A stretch of 64,000 nt of DNA from JAFAGX01 sp035623335 (GTDB lineage: Bacteria; Acidobacteriota; Terriglobia; Terriglobales; Acidobacteriaceae): positions 1-64,000 of the forward strand of contig DASPTQ010000009.1 of the NCBI GenBank assembly GCA_035623335.1. Direction: 5' to 3'. Shown in pieces: positions 26,194-35,083 of this stretch; the first letter of the stretch is position 1; every line of letters starts with the position of its first letter. The notes beneath the pieces were generated by a model. The model was not told the origin of the DNA and ran no database searches. It was given only the letters and a program-made list of their open reading frames with translations. The position numbers were made by a program, and so were the translations under genes.

Positions 26194-26301
26194 GATCTCT
26201 CTTTTTCTTAACTGTGGGTTCATTGGTGTCGTCTCGCAGAGTGGGTGAATCTTCCGCAGGGTTCCGTCCCAGAAGCTGGTAGAACCCCGCGGGGACTCGG
26301 T

Positions 26302-27459
26302 TTAGGCAGTTTTTTTCTTCTGCTCCTCAATAACCGCCTGAGGCGGCAACATGCAGGCGGCAATTGGGTGTGAGTCGCCGGCGACCGGAGCGATCGTCTT
26401 GCGCCCGTCGGTCTCCCAAACCTGGAAGCCAGGGGTGTAAGTGGAAGGGTTCGGCGGCAGGCCAAGATTTCTGAGCGTTTCGTCAACGCTGTTGTACCAG
26501 ACGCCGACCTTACAAAGTTGTCGTGCCTCCTCAGCTGTTGCCACCTTGCGACCGAATCGCTCGCACAGACGGACAGCTCCTTCGATCTGCTGGAGCGAGG
26601 TGGCACGCTGGCGATTGGCTCCCCAGATGTTGTCCTCGTTGCCAACGCGCACGTGCTGCCCGAGGACAATGGCCATGGCGGAGATGGAGATTAATCCCCG
26701 CATGCTCGACCAGAAGGTCGTGACCGCGCCTTGCGGTGTGTCCCGAAGCATATTCATCAAGTGGAACGGGTTGCGACCGAGAGTACCTCCGCCGTAAGCA
26801 CAGAGCGCGACATTCATCGGTCCCATGTACACACCGGCCCGGATCAAACGTTCGATGAGTTCGAGCTGGTGAACGTGCGCGGGAACGAAGTACGGTTGGA
26901 TGCCATTCTTCCGCAGCCGTTTGAGATGCTCCAGGTAGAAGGCCGGAGTGGCGTCCACGACCATGCCCGCCCAGGCAGCTTGCACCTTCGGGTCCTCCAT
27001 GTGAGTGCCTTTGACGTCCTCCGGCTTAAACATGGAAACGATGTCCCACTGCGTAGTGCCAATGGCGACGGTCACAAACTCTGGCTTCGGATTCAGTTCC
27101 GTCAGCATATGGCGGGTGTCATAGCCTAACCATTTGGCCTTTCCGTCTTCCGTCTTCGGTGCGAAGGAGATCGACCCGCCCACTTGGAGGATCATCTTCG
27201 GCACGGCCTGCTTGAGCTTATCGAGGAAAAAATTGTATTGATCGAAGTCCACCGATCCATGGCCGGTCGCAGGGTTGCGCACGTGAACGTGCAGCATGGT
27301 AGCTCCAGCGTTGTAACAATCAACGGCCGTCTGAACCTGCTCTTCCCAGGTGAGCGGAATGTCGCAGTCACCGGGCAGCCACGCTGGACCAAACGGGGCC
27401 GCCGTAATGATGAGCGGCGCCATATATTCGGGGAGAATCGAATCATCTGTGTAGTACAT
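26302..27459 (-). CDS. BKACE-family beta-keto acid cleavage enzyme (DUF849)
   Basis: The 385-aa TIM-barrel protein has the BKACE marks LIITAAPFGP near the start, the zinc motif MLHVHVRNPATGHGS, ILQVGGSISF, and GQHVRVGNEDNIW. These enzymes condense a beta-keto acid with acetyl-CoA to give acetoacetate and a new CoA ester. It is longer than the usual 270-310 residues, with an extra C-terminal part (GFQVWETDGRKTIAP). A strong GGAGGATAAGG precedes ATG 27459. Its operon neighbours (VOC, CMD-fold, Rieske) point to breakdown of a keto acid derived from an aromatic or lysine-like compound; the substrate is not known. Confidence 0.87.
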   Translation of the reverse strand: MYYTDDSILPEYMAPLIITAAPFGPAWLPGDCDIPLTWEEQVQTAVDCYNAGATMLHVHVRNPATGHGSVDFDQYNFFLDKLKQAVPKMILQVGGSISFAPKTEDGKAKWLGYDTRHMLTELNPKPEFVTVAIGTTQWDIVSMFKPEDVKGTHMEDPKVQAAWAGMVVDATPAFYLEHLKRLRKNGIQPYFVPAHVHQLELIERLIRAGVYMGPMNVALCAYGGGTLGRNPFHLMNMLRDTPQGAVTTFWSSMRGLISISAMAIVLGQHVRVGNEDNIWGANRQRATSLQQIEGAVRLCERFGRKVATAEEARQLCKVGVWYNSVDETLRNLGLPPNPSTYTPGFQVWETDGRKTIAPVAGDSHPIAACMLPPQAVIEEQKKKTA

Positions 27460-27483
27460 TTTCCTTATCCTCCATTTTTTGAT

Positions 27484-27873
27484 CTAATCCGGCACAGGCA
27501 AAGGGAAAGCAGTGGGGTCCGCCTGCCAGACTCCGAAAATGTTTTTGGCAGGATCGGCCAGGATGGTTACCCAAGCCGCCTTTGGAACGGCGGTCTTGGG
27601 ACGCACAATCGACCCGCCCAGGCTCTGCACCAGGGCCACTGTCTCATCGAGCGAGGCGACGTTGACGTAAAGCATCCAGCCGTTCAAATTGGGAATCGCG
27701 CGGTAGGTCAGTCCGCCGTGCAGTGCCTTCGTCTCCGACGAACCGGTCTGAATCCGCCAGTAGTCGACTCCCGGCATCTGCTCGACCTGCCAACCGAAAA
27801 CCGCGCGATAGAAGTCCGCAAGGCCAACCGGATGGTCCCCGTAGATCTCGAAATGGGTCAGTGAATTTGTCAC
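27484..27873 (-). CDS. VOC-superfamily (glyoxalase/bleomycin-resistance fold) protein
   Basis: The 129-aa protein has the two-motif VOC fold: LTHFEIYGDHPVGLADFYRAVFGWQVEQM, then WMLYVNVASLDETVALVQSLGGSIVRPKTAVP and ILADPAKNIFGVWQ. It is the first gene of the BKACE operon (25 bases ahead). GTG 27873 gives the family start VTNSLTHFEIYG; a GTG 13 codons earlier is open too and neither has a strong ribosome site. The substrate is unknown. Confidence 0.75.
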   Translation of the reverse strand: MTNSLTHFEIYGDHPVGLADFYRAVFGWQVEQMPGVDYWRIQTGSSETKALHGGLTYRAIPNLNGWMLYVNVASLDETVALVQSLGGSIVRPKTAVPKAAWVTILADPAKNIFGVWQADPTAFPLPVPD

Positions 27874-27932
27874 CGTGAGTACCGTCGCCGGAGTCCCAGT
27901 GGAGCAGCTCACGAAGCGCTAAACCATCGCAA

Positions 27933-28511
27933 ATGCTAGAGACGAAAGGTCACACTGGACACTGGCAAAAATACCAGAGGCCTGGCAGAATTCTGACGAT
28001 GCCGAATGCAAGTTACGCCTCGCTCGAGAATGGAGTTCGAGCTCAAGAACGATCTGAGCAGCTTGGCGATCGCACCTATAAAGTCCATCTTGACGGTTAC
28101 AACCAGCTCGATTTGATCACTGGCAAGGGGCCCAGCAAACGGCGCGAGATCATTTACTTTGCCGAAGGCACGTTGGGTGCAGTCCGGCTCGGAGACTACA
28201 AGTATCGTTTCATCGATCAACCAGGAGGATGGCTCGGCGGCACGGTGAAACCAGATTTTCAGCTCCTCACGAACCTGCGCCTCGATCCAATGGAGCGTAC
28301 TGTTCTTACTGGATCGCAGGCGTATCTCGATTGGATGAAGTATGCCTTCTGGCGCTTCGTGTTCGTGCAGAATGTCGCCGCCGAATTTGCTGAGACATTC
28401 CTCGAGTTTCCGCCGATGCAAAAACCTGCGACCTTTAACCTTACTGCAGTCATTGGACAGGTGAGGGGGAGGCCAGGGGCGCTCACGCCGTCGGGGCGTA
28501 GCAAAGGGTAG
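27933..28511 (+). pseudogene. Arylsulfatase, C-terminal remnant
   Basis: The frame contains the final part of a sulfatase: YKVHLDGYNQLDLITGKGP, REIIYFAEGTLGAVRLGDYKYRFID, LLTNLRLDPMERT and WRFVFVQNVAAEFAETFLEFPPMQ. The catalytic N-terminal two thirds, including the Cys/Ser-x-Pro-x-Arg modification site, are missing. After ATFNLTAV the frame runs into unrelated sequence. It is a 5'-deleted relic and the ATG at 27933 is not a real start. Confidence 0.75.
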
Positions 28512-28680
28512 ATAGGGAACCGCGACGATTTCTCAAAATCTCTCTTCTCGCAAGAGAGAAGAGTACCATTTTGCTCTGGTGGATGATTTGCGCTTTCCAA
28601 CCTGGGTTCGCTCCTAATCCGTAGAGTCAGGGGACTCAGTTTCCCGTGCGTGCCTTTGCCGCACTCGGAGGCGAACAACC

Positions 28681-28938
28681 ATGCTCTCCTTGCTAATGGA
28701 AGTCTGTGGATGGACAGGTGGTCTGGTCCTCATATCCGCCTACGCATTGGTTTCTTTTGCCAGGATTTCGGCAACAGGGGTGGTGTTCCAATGCCTGAAC
28801 CTTGCAGGGAGTCTAATGCTGGCAGCTAATTCCGCATGGCACCATGCCTGGCCTTCCGTGAGCGTGAACCTAATTTGGCTGGGAGTTGGTCTTGGTGCCC
28901 TGTTGCGGAGGCACCGACTAGTCGCGGAGGCCGGATAG
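28681..28938 (+). CDS. Small CBU_0592-like membrane protein
   Basis: The 85-aa protein has three hydrophobic segments (EVCGWTGGLVLISAYALVSF, VVFQCLNLAGSLMLAANSA, VSVNLIWLGVGLGALLRR). The pattern of a GW..G.......Y start and a Q..NL.G middle is that of the CBU_0592 family, whose function is unknown. ATG 28681 is the natural start; no partner genes are evident. Confidence 0.7.
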   Translation: MLSLLMEVCGWTGGLVLISAYALVSFARISATGVVFQCLNLAGSLMLAANSAWHHAWPSVSVNLIWLGVGLGALLRRHRLVAEAG

Positions 28939-29122
28939 ATCGGAGTCTGAAGCTTGTCCAAGGCAGTCGACTGGACCGAGACATCCCGGACAATTGACTC
29001 ACTTGCCCGGACGCTTGACGGCTTCCCGACTGGGGCGCACAGGTCAAGCCCAATCCACTTTCAGGCGGCTTCCGCCTACGCGAAACGGCAACGACCTGCT
29101 GAACATCACGGTGACTCCTACT

Positions 29123-29509
29123 TCAATCAGGTTCCTGATTAAGATAGAGCTTGTTGCCGTACAAGTCCCGCATCATCACGCCGGTTCCATAGGGCATCAC
29201 TCTCGGTTCTCCATCGAATTGAATGCCGCGACGCTTGATTTCATCAAAATCCCGCAAGCAATTATCGGTTTGGATACTGAAAAGCAGCTGTGCCGCGGCT
29301 TGGCGTCCAACGAGAGCTTTTTCCTCGGCGGTGCGGGCCACCTCGAGATTCAGAGATACTTCTTGGCTATCCGGGGCCTGAACGAGCAGTCAACGGTAGT
29401 CGCCCAAATGTTTGTCCTCCGCCACCCTGAATCCGAGTTTGTTCACCTAAAACTTCCGAGCCTCTTCCAGATCCGAGACATATACCTTGAATACTGTTAA
29501 CCTCCGCAT
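29123..29509 (-). pseudogene. VOC-superfamily gene with two in-frame stops
   Basis: From ATG 29509, preceded by an AGAGG site, the frame reads MRRLTVFKVYVSDLEEARKF-stop-VNKLGFRVAEDKHLGDYR-stop-LLVQAPDSQEVSL and on to GVMMRDLYGNKLYLNQEPD. The stops are TAG (29447-29449, expected Tyr) and TGA (29390-29392, expected Trp), each one base from the expected codon. The rest keeps the VOC fold without frameshift, so decay is recent. It resembles the intact VOC gene at 27484 only in fold. Confidence 0.8.
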
Positions 29510-29693
29510 ATACCTCTGTTCCTCGTCATGGAATTCGCATCCTTGGTTCCGACATCCTGCCAAATGAGACGAAACCGTCAGAACCGCGAAGCTCCTACCC
29601 ATCTGTAGGCCAGGCAATCGTGAAAGCGGCGCTGAATTTCAATGTCGTGGGTTACTGCTCGGATGAGATCGCAGGCTAAGCCACTTGCCCAGC

Positions 29694-30689
29694 TCACTGA
29701 GCCTGCACGATTCCGATCTTGTTCACCCCGCTGCACGCCAGGTATACCCTGCCGTCTTTTGTCGCCGCCATGTTGCGAATGACGCCTCCGCCCGACGGGA
29801 CTGGGGTCGTTGAAAAAGATTTGGTTTGAGGATCAAAACGCACCAGCTTATTCGGCTTCACGCCCGTCTCGGCATACCAGACGATTCCGTCGGGCGTCAC
29901 GGTGATCCCGTATGGCTCCGACCCTTCACCACTCGGAGACTTCCACTCTTCGACCTTCCCGGTCGCGGGATCAAAATGCCCGAGGTAGCCACGCTCATAA
30001 TCCGAGTAATAAATTGTTCCATCGGTCGCTACCGCTAATCGGCGAGGACGAGCCCCTTTCGACACTTCGTACTCCTTGATCGCCATGGTCTTCGGATCGA
30101 TGCTGGCCAATTTGTTCGTTCCGAACTCACAGAAATAGGGAACTCCTGAGGGTAGGACTACGATTCCGTAGGGTACTGCGTGCGGTGTCGGCACTTGCTT
30201 CAGCTTGATTTCTCCGCTGCTCGGGTCAAGCCTCCCCACAAAGTTCGATTCTTCAGCCGTGAACCAGAGGATCCCATGCTGGTCGAATACGGGAGTATGC
30301 GGGTCGGTAGCCCGCGGGTCCGGCAGGTGATATTCCGTGATCTCCCCTGTTGCGGGGTTCAGTTTCCCAATATATCCCTTGAAAACCGCGGTGAACCAGA
30401 TGTTCCCGTTTCGATCGGCTACCAGACCGTGGGGCCCGGAGTCGGGTGTTTTCAGGGGAAACTTGGTGAACTTTTCGTTCTTGGGATCAAAGCGCCCCAG
30501 TTCGTTGGCCATTTGCCCGGTGTACCAAAGCGAGCCATCCGGAGCAACAGCCGGATCATGGGGGCGCGAGTGTGGCGTCGGTACGTCCCATTCCCGGATC
30601 GTGATGGGCGCATTAACGTCGCCCGCATCCGAGGGAGCAACCAATAGGAGGATGGCCGGCAGGCAGAAGATCCAGGTGAACCGCTTCAT
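29694..30689 (-). CDS. Exported virginiamycin-B-lyase-like beta-propeller protein
   Basis: The 331-aa protein has a signal peptide (FTWIFCLPAILLLVAPSDA) followed by seven blades with the Vgb/SMP-30-like pattern: DPAVAPDGSLWYTGQMANELGRFDP, GPHGLVADRNGNIWFTA, YGIVVLPSGVPYFCEFGTNKL and YGITVTPDGIVWYAETG. Vgb linearises streptogramin antibiotics, but most exported acidobacterial relatives have no proven activity. ATG 30689 follows GGAGGAAGACTA. It stands alone. Confidence 0.82.
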   Translation of the reverse strand: MKRFTWIFCLPAILLLVAPSDAGDVNAPITIREWDVPTPHSRPHDPAVAPDGSLWYTGQMANELGRFDPKNEKFTKFPLKTPDSGPHGLVADRNGNIWFTAVFKGYIGKLNPATGEITEYHLPDPRATDPHTPVFDQHGILWFTAEESNFVGRLDPSSGEIKLKQVPTPHAVPYGIVVLPSGVPYFCEFGTNKLASIDPKTMAIKEYEVSKGARPRRLAVATDGTIYYSDYERGYLGHFDPATGKVEEWKSPSGEGSEPYGITVTPDGIVWYAETGVKPNKLVRFDPQTKSFSTTPVPSGGGVIRNMAATKDGRVYLACSGVNKIGIVQAQ

Positions 30690-31035
30690 TAGTCTTCCTC
30701 CTGTTCCCCACAACCCGAAGGCATGATGCGAGGAAGCAACTGCTGAGGACGCAAGTCGCTAATGTTAGGCCCGCATGCCAAGCTGGTCAACCATGAATTT
30801 GACACATGAATTTGAACATCATCCCGCAACTTCAATCTTTGGATTCTCCTGGCGCGACGTCCGCCGCCCGATCTGGAGACTGGCGCGAATTCGCCCGGGT
30901 GTGTCGTAGTCCCATATCCCTGTACAACCGAACAAGCAAGTCGAGGACTCATAATAACGTCTCGCAGTCCAGCGCACGGAGCCATTGCTCAGCCAACCTC
31001 CGAGGCGGCCGAGGCCGTAGAGTGAAGGTACCGAT
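30690..31035. other. Intergenic region without a recognisable gene
   Basis: No supported gene. The end of the stretch carries an AAGG ribosome site that belongs to the decayed cyclopropane synthase gene at 31036. Frames in either direction here have no family pattern. Confidence 0.35.
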
Positions 31036-31795
31036 ATGGCGATTTCGAACGCCATTCCAACACTTCAACCTCCGATCATTTCTCAAACCCTTGACCAAGT
31101 GCTCGCAGACTACAGAAATGAGAGTTTTCAGGTTCGGCTCTGGGACGGCGCCACTTGGGGAACGTTGGACCACCCCCAAGTTCACATTAGTGCTCTGCAA
31201 TCCCGAAGCATTCCACAGACTATTTGAGTCTCCCTCTGAGCTAAGCATCGGAGAAGCGTATATTGCTGGCGACTTTGATGTTGAAGGCGACATGGAAGCA
31301 GCTTTTGAGTTCGGTGACTATCTCTTGTCTCGGAAGAGAACTCACGGGGTTTCCCAGGTACTCGTAACCCTAGTACGGAAAATGCCAGTGCGCGAAAGAG
31401 CCGAGAATCACAGCCTAAGATTCTATGGACCCGCTCATTCAAAGAAGAGGGACTCCTTAAGCGATTCGCTACCACTATGACCTTCCGCCAGAATTCTTTG
31501 CGCTATGGCTTGACCCGCAGATGATTTACTCGTGCGGGTATTTCGCTCACGGTGACAATGCTGACCTCGATGCGGCCCAAGACTGCAAGCTGGAATATAT
31601 ATGCAGGAAACTCCGCCTGCGCCGGGGAGAGCATCTGCTTGACATCGGTTGCGGGTGGGGAGGTCTGATCCTGTATGCGGCGGCCCGATACGGCGTAGGT
31701 GCTCAGGGAATTACGCTCAGCTTGCGGCAGGCCGAAGCGGCGCGCAAGCGTATGGTTGAACAGTTGTACCACGCAGAGCTGCACCGCTCGCGCAT
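31036..31795 (+). pseudogene. Cyclopropane-fatty-acyl-phospholipid synthase, frameshifted and truncated
   Basis: Three frames must be joined to recover the protein. ATG 31036 gives MAISNAIPTLQPPIISQTL and RNESFQVRLWDGATW. A shift near 31150 leads to TTPKFTLVLCNPEAFHRLF, LSIGEAYIAGDFDVEGDME. A second shift near 31450 leads to AIRYHYDLPPEFFALWLD and IYSCGYFAHG, followed by the SAM-binding LLDIGCGWGGLILYAA. The sequence stops matching at about 31795 (HRSRISAW), losing the C-terminal active-site half. The live enzyme would add a methylene group from SAM to unsaturated membrane lipids. Confidence 0.85.
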
Positions 31796-31800
31796 CTCCG

Positions 31801-31900
31801 CATGGCACGCGCCAAATCTTACAAGGCCTTCCTCACCCCCAGGAAAGATGCCGATCCTAGCATCCCCAGGAGTACGCGAACTTGCAAGAGCAGCTCCTAC
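31801..31900 (+). pseudogene. TPR-protein C-terminal tail fragment
   Basis: Directly after the broken cyclopropane synthase, the frame reads ARAKSYKAFLTPRKDADPSIP and then, with a one-base shift, QEYANLQEQLL. This matches the last repeat of many acidobacterial TPR/kinase proteins, which end in a KDADPDIPILKxAKAEYAKL-like tail. It is only about 30 codons long, so a recombination junction is likely. Confidence 0.55.
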
Positions 31901-32395
31901 TTAGCTTCCAAGGCCTTCCGGGGACGGAGGGACTCGGCGCAGGAGCGTAATGGAAAATACCAGAATGAGCACGAGCACCCCTAACAAGCCAAGCTCAAAC
32001 ATGCTTGCTCGAAATATGCTCGCGCCCTCGGTCGACCATGCGCCACCCTTTGCCAGGCTGGCCGCTTCCAGAGTAATCACCAGGATGCGTCGAATCGAGG
32101 CAATGAGTCCGACGACAAGGAATGGTTCGGTAACCAGAAGATGCGAACGGATGGAGATGCGCACGGTATGCAGGATCTCTACTAGCATGAGGACAATGAG
32201 CAGTTGGTCTAACACCCGCAGGGTCTCGGTTGCCAACGTCCAATGCACGAAGCCTTGCCAGAGCATTTTGCTGGCATTCGCTATCGTCGCCAGGGCCGCG
32301 AGGAAGAGCAACACGGCAAGAATGGAATAGATGACCACTTCGGCTTGCCCCAGATAGTCATCGAAGTTGATGCGGAGTTTCTGCTTTTCCACCAT
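31901..32395 (-). CDS. PsiE-like phosphate-starvation-family membrane protein
   Basis: The 164-aa protein has four membrane segments (VVIYSILAVLLFLAALATIA, VLDQLLIVLMLVEILHTV, FLVVGLIASIRRILVITLEAA, FELGLLGVLVLILVFSITLL) and the PsiE-type sequence VRISIRSHLLVTEPFLVVGLIA. PsiE is induced by phosphate starvation in E. coli; its role is unclear. The gene ends where the TPR fragment stops, so it borders the recombination scar. Confidence 0.8.
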   Translation of the reverse strand: MVEKQKLRINFDDYLGQAEVVIYSILAVLLFLAALATIANASKMLWQGFVHWTLATETLRVLDQLLIVLMLVEILHTVRISIRSHLLVTEPFLVVGLIASIRRILVITLEAASLAKGGAWSTEGASIFRASMFELGLLGVLVLILVFSITLLRRVPPSPEGLGS

Positions 32396-32641
32396 TAAGG
32401 TTCACTTCTATCGAAGGTGTCGCCAAAGCCCAGTCATTCTAACTGCTCCTCGATATTACGCAAAATTCTCTCTAAGCTGTGCTTTCGCGGTTTCAACGCC
32501 TTCTGCTTTCAGCTCTTCTTGGATTCGAGCCTTGATCGACGGCTGGCCCAAAACCCTCGTTCTAGGTTCTCTGGTGTTTGCCGTATAGCAAGAATGAAAC
32601 GGCCCGTGGCAAGGAGGACCTCTGCCCCGAAATCTCGAAAC

Positions 32642-32709
32642 TTGTATCTGGGCAGCCTCTCGTCTATTATGTCGTATCAGACGCGTCGTATACGACCTAT
32701 AATAGGAGG
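32642..32709 (+). promoter_or_regulatory. Promoter with MarR-type operator
   Basis: TTGTAT (32642-32647), a 17-base spacer and TATTAT (32665-32670) form a sigma70-like promoter. Right after the -10 box comes a half-site GTCGTAT (32671-32677) and the perfect palindrome GTCGTATACGAC (32685-32696), covering the expected transcription start. AGGAGG at 32705-32710 then serves ATG 32715. The palindrome fits a MarR dimer, and a MarR gene is second in this operon, so autorepression is likely. Confidence 0.65.
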
Positions 32710-32714
32710 TTGCC

Positions 32715-33287
32715 ATGAGATTCGATTTCCACCAGGCGGTTACTCTTCCCTGGCTTATGCTCGCCTTTTTTTGGGCGATCACGGCGGCCAGCGCCAAGAA
32801 GCCGCTGCGCCGAGAGTCCCCGGTCGCTCGTCTCTACCATCTGCTGCTCATGACAGGCGTTTTTGTCTTGCTCTTTCGCCCTGACATGCGGATAGGCCAA
32901 CTCGGGTGGCGCATCGTTCCCCCGTCCGCTCAAGCCGCTTACACCGGACTAGGGTTGACCGTCCTAGGCGCTGCAACTGCGCTTTGGGCCCGCTTTACCT
33001 TAGGCGCAAACTGGAGCGCAACCGTGACGGTCAAAGAGGATCACTCCTTCGTGCAACGCGGCCCCTATCGGCTGGTGCGTCACCCTATTTATGCTGGGGG
33101 TCTGCTGGCTATGCTGGGAACCGCCGTCGTGTATGGTGAAGTTGGCTGCTTCGTCGCGGTAATCCTTGCCTTCGTCGGCTGGTGGTTGAAGGCCCGAAGG
33201 GAAGAGGAATTCATGACGCAGCAGTTTGGCAACGACTATCGTTGTTACCAAAGAACCGTCCGACAGTTGATCCCTTTTGTGCTGTAG
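32715..33287 (+). CDS. Isoprenylcysteine carboxyl methyltransferase-family membrane protein
   Basis: The 190-aa protein has about five membrane segments and the C-terminal SAM-binding signature of the ICMT/PEMT-like family: FVQRGPYRLVRHPIYAGGLLAMLG, then E (REEEFMTQQFGNDYRCYQRTV). Such proteins methylate small membrane-associated substrates; true targets in bacteria are mostly unknown. It lies in an operon with a MarR regulator 18 bases downstream and behind a palindromic operator. Confidence 0.8.
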   Translation: MRFDFHQAVTLPWLMLAFFWAITAASAKKPLRRESPVARLYHLLLMTGVFVLLFRPDMRIGQLGWRIVPPSAQAAYTGLGLTVLGAATALWARFTLGANWSATVTVKEDHSFVQRGPYRLVRHPIYAGGLLAMLGTAVVYGEVGCFVAVILAFVGWWLKARREEEFMTQQFGNDYRCYQRTVRQLIPFVL

Positions 33288-33305
33288 CTAGGCAGGTACG
33301 GACTC

Positions 33306-33779
33306 ATGGCGAAAAGGAATGTGAGGAAAGGGCAGGAAACGGAGCTACGTCACCTGGCCTTAGAACTGGAGCAGCACCTGTCCGTCATCCGCCAAGCGAT
33401 TCGCCGACCGGTCGAAGCGGAGTTCGCGAAGGGTGGCCTTACCGGGCCACAGAGAAGTGTTATGCAGGCGGTAGTAAGGTCCGAGGGCCTGAGTCTTAAG
33501 GAACTAACCGCCCAGGTCGGTCTCGCCCACAGTACAGTGTCGGGAATTGTGGATCGTTTGGAAAAGCGCGGCCTGGTCAAGCGTCAGCCGAACCTCGACG
33601 ACCGCCGCCATACCAGAATCATGGCTTCCGCAGTGGTGCGAGAGTTTTTGCAAAAGAGATATCCAGTCCTGGCCGCCCATCCGCTGTTCGATGTGCTGCG
33701 CATCGCCAAGGCAGACGAGCGCGCCGCCGTGGTCACGGGTATCAGGACTCTTCGCAGTCTTTTCGACCAGCGACGCTAG
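33306..33779 (+). CDS. MarR-family transcriptional regulator
   Basis: The 157-aa protein has the MarR winged helix: LTGPQRSVMQAVVRSEGLSLKELTAQVGLAHSTVSGIVDRLEKRGLVKRQPNLDDRRHTRI, with the wing DDRR. It likely binds the GTCGTATACGAC palindrome ahead of the methyltransferase gene and releases it on binding a phenolic or oxidising ligand (family knowledge). Ordinary length and start. Confidence 0.9.
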   Translation: MAKRNVRKGQETELRHLALELEQHLSVIRQAIRRPVEAEFAKGGLTGPQRSVMQAVVRSEGLSLKELTAQVGLAHSTVSGIVDRLEKRGLVKRQPNLDDRRHTRIMASAVVREFLQKRYPVLAAHPLFDVLRIAKADERAAVVTGIRTLRSLFDQRR

Positions 33780-33848
33780 GCTGGAAGTCCTCGGCACGCG
33801 CCTGAACTGGGTACCACGTCGGCCCGGGATAGTGAAATTCTTACACCT

Positions 33849-33929
33849 TTTGGCGTTACGCTAATCGGCATAATCACATTTTTCTCCTTGACCTATTACG
33901 CTATTTGGCGTTACGCTAATAGGCGTAAT
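33849..33929 (+). repeat. Pair of direct repeats upstream of the AAA ATPase gene
   Basis: Two 26-base copies (33849-33874 and 33904-33929) share TTTGGCGTTACGCTAAT and then GGC-TAAT, with two mismatches. Each carries inverted parts (TTACGC with GCGTAA in the second copy). The second copy ends one base before ATG 33930. A third, more diverged copy stands just after the gene at 35084. They may be operator sites or the ends of a small mobile unit. Confidence 0.7.
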
Positions 33930-35069
33930 ATGACCCAGGAAAATCCCTTCGTTTTTGGCGAGATTATCGACGATGCGAATTTCGTCAACCGAACCAACGA
34001 ACTCAACCAACTCGTCCGCGATGTGGCGGATGGGCAAAAGGTGTTCCTGTTGTCTCCGCGACGTTTTGGAAAGAGTTCCCTGGTCGCGGTCGCCCTTCTC
34101 CGCTTGAAGAAGCGTCATATCCATACGGTCAGCTTGACCGTGAGCAGTTACTCCAGCTATGCCCAATTTCTCGAGAAGTTTGCGGAGAAAGTATTGCGCG
34201 CCGCCGGTCCCTGGGAGAGGGTCAAGGATTGGGCTACGAGATTCGCTCGCCAGGTCAAGCCCGACGTCAGCATCAACATGGCCACCGGCGAAGTCAGTTT
34301 GTCCCTCGGCAAAGGTGCCAACTTCGATCCCGCACCGATCGCACCCGACGTATTCGCGCTGCCGGGTGAGTTAACTAAGAATGCCGGCTTTCGCATGGCC
34401 ATATGCCTTGACGAGTTTCAGCAGATTTCCGAATTTAACGGAGGCTCCGTCGAAAATGCCATCCGCGACCAGGTGCAGCGGCAAAGAGATGTGGGATATG
34501 TTTTCGCGGGATCTCAACCAACCTTGATGCAGGAAATGCTCTCCTCGGAACGTCCCTTTCACAAGGCCGGCCCTCAGATGTTCCTGGATAAGATTGCCGC
34601 AAAAAACTGGAAGGAATTTATCACTCGCCATTTTCGCAGCCGAGGCCGGACTCTGGACGAACAGGGTTTGGAGATGCTCCTCTCTTCGGCGGATTTGATT
34701 CCCTACGATGTTCAGCGCATCGCGCACGAACTCTGGGACTATGCGGAACTGAAAAACAAGCGTCAACTAGACGCATCCGACGTGAAAGCCGTGATCGACA
34801 GCCTAGTAACAGCCCAGTCCACCTACTATGAGCTTCTATGGGAACAGCTTTCCGCGCGGCAACGCGCAACCTTGCAGGCGCTCGGTCAGCGAGGTGCTGC
34901 GGAGATTTACTCCCAGGGTGTCCGCGAAGAATTCCGTCTCGGACCGGCCTCCTCCGTGCAGAAGGCTCTTCAGTCGCTCGATGCAAGAGATATCCTGGAT
35001 CGCTATAAAGGCGACTATTTCTTTCTGGACCCGCTGTTTCCTCTCTGGATCAGAAGGAAGGGAGCCTAG
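33930..35069 (+). CDS. AAA ATPase of the archaeal-type ATPase_2 family
   Basis: The 379-aa protein starts NPFVFGEIIDDANFVNRTNEL, a typical lead-in, and has Walker A LLSPRRFGKSSLV, Walker B GFRMAICLDEFQQI, sensor FAGSQPTLMQEML and a C-terminal winged helix (LSARQRATLQALGQRG ... LDARDILDRYKGDYFFLDPLFPLWIRR). This ATPase group is patchily spread and often moves horizontally; its partners are not known. ATG 33930 follows the second repeat copy; the longer frame from 33888 would only translate the repeat. Short repeats on both sides suggest it is a self-contained cassette. Confidence 0.8.
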   Translation: MTQENPFVFGEIIDDANFVNRTNELNQLVRDVADGQKVFLLSPRRFGKSSLVAVALLRLKKRHIHTVSLTVSSYSSYAQFLEKFAEKVLRAAGPWERVKDWATRFARQVKPDVSINMATGEVSLSLGKGANFDPAPIAPDVFALPGELTKNAGFRMAICLDEFQQISEFNGGSVENAIRDQVQRQRDVGYVFAGSQPTLMQEMLSSERPFHKAGPQMFLDKIAAKNWKEFITRHFRSRGRTLDEQGLEMLLSSADLIPYDVQRIAHELWDYAELKNKRQLDASDVKAVIDSLVTAQSTYYELLWEQLSARQRATLQALGQRGAAEIYSQGVREEFRLGPASSVQKALQSLDARDILDRYKGDYFFLDPLFPLWIRRKGA

Positions 35070-35083
35070 GTACGGCTACGCCA

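Noticed and set aside
33888..33929. Upstream extension of the AAA ATPase as a peptide repeat (YAIWRYANRRN)
   Set aside because: It only translates the DNA repeat; the third copy after the gene gives a similar string, so the repeat acts as DNA and not as protein.
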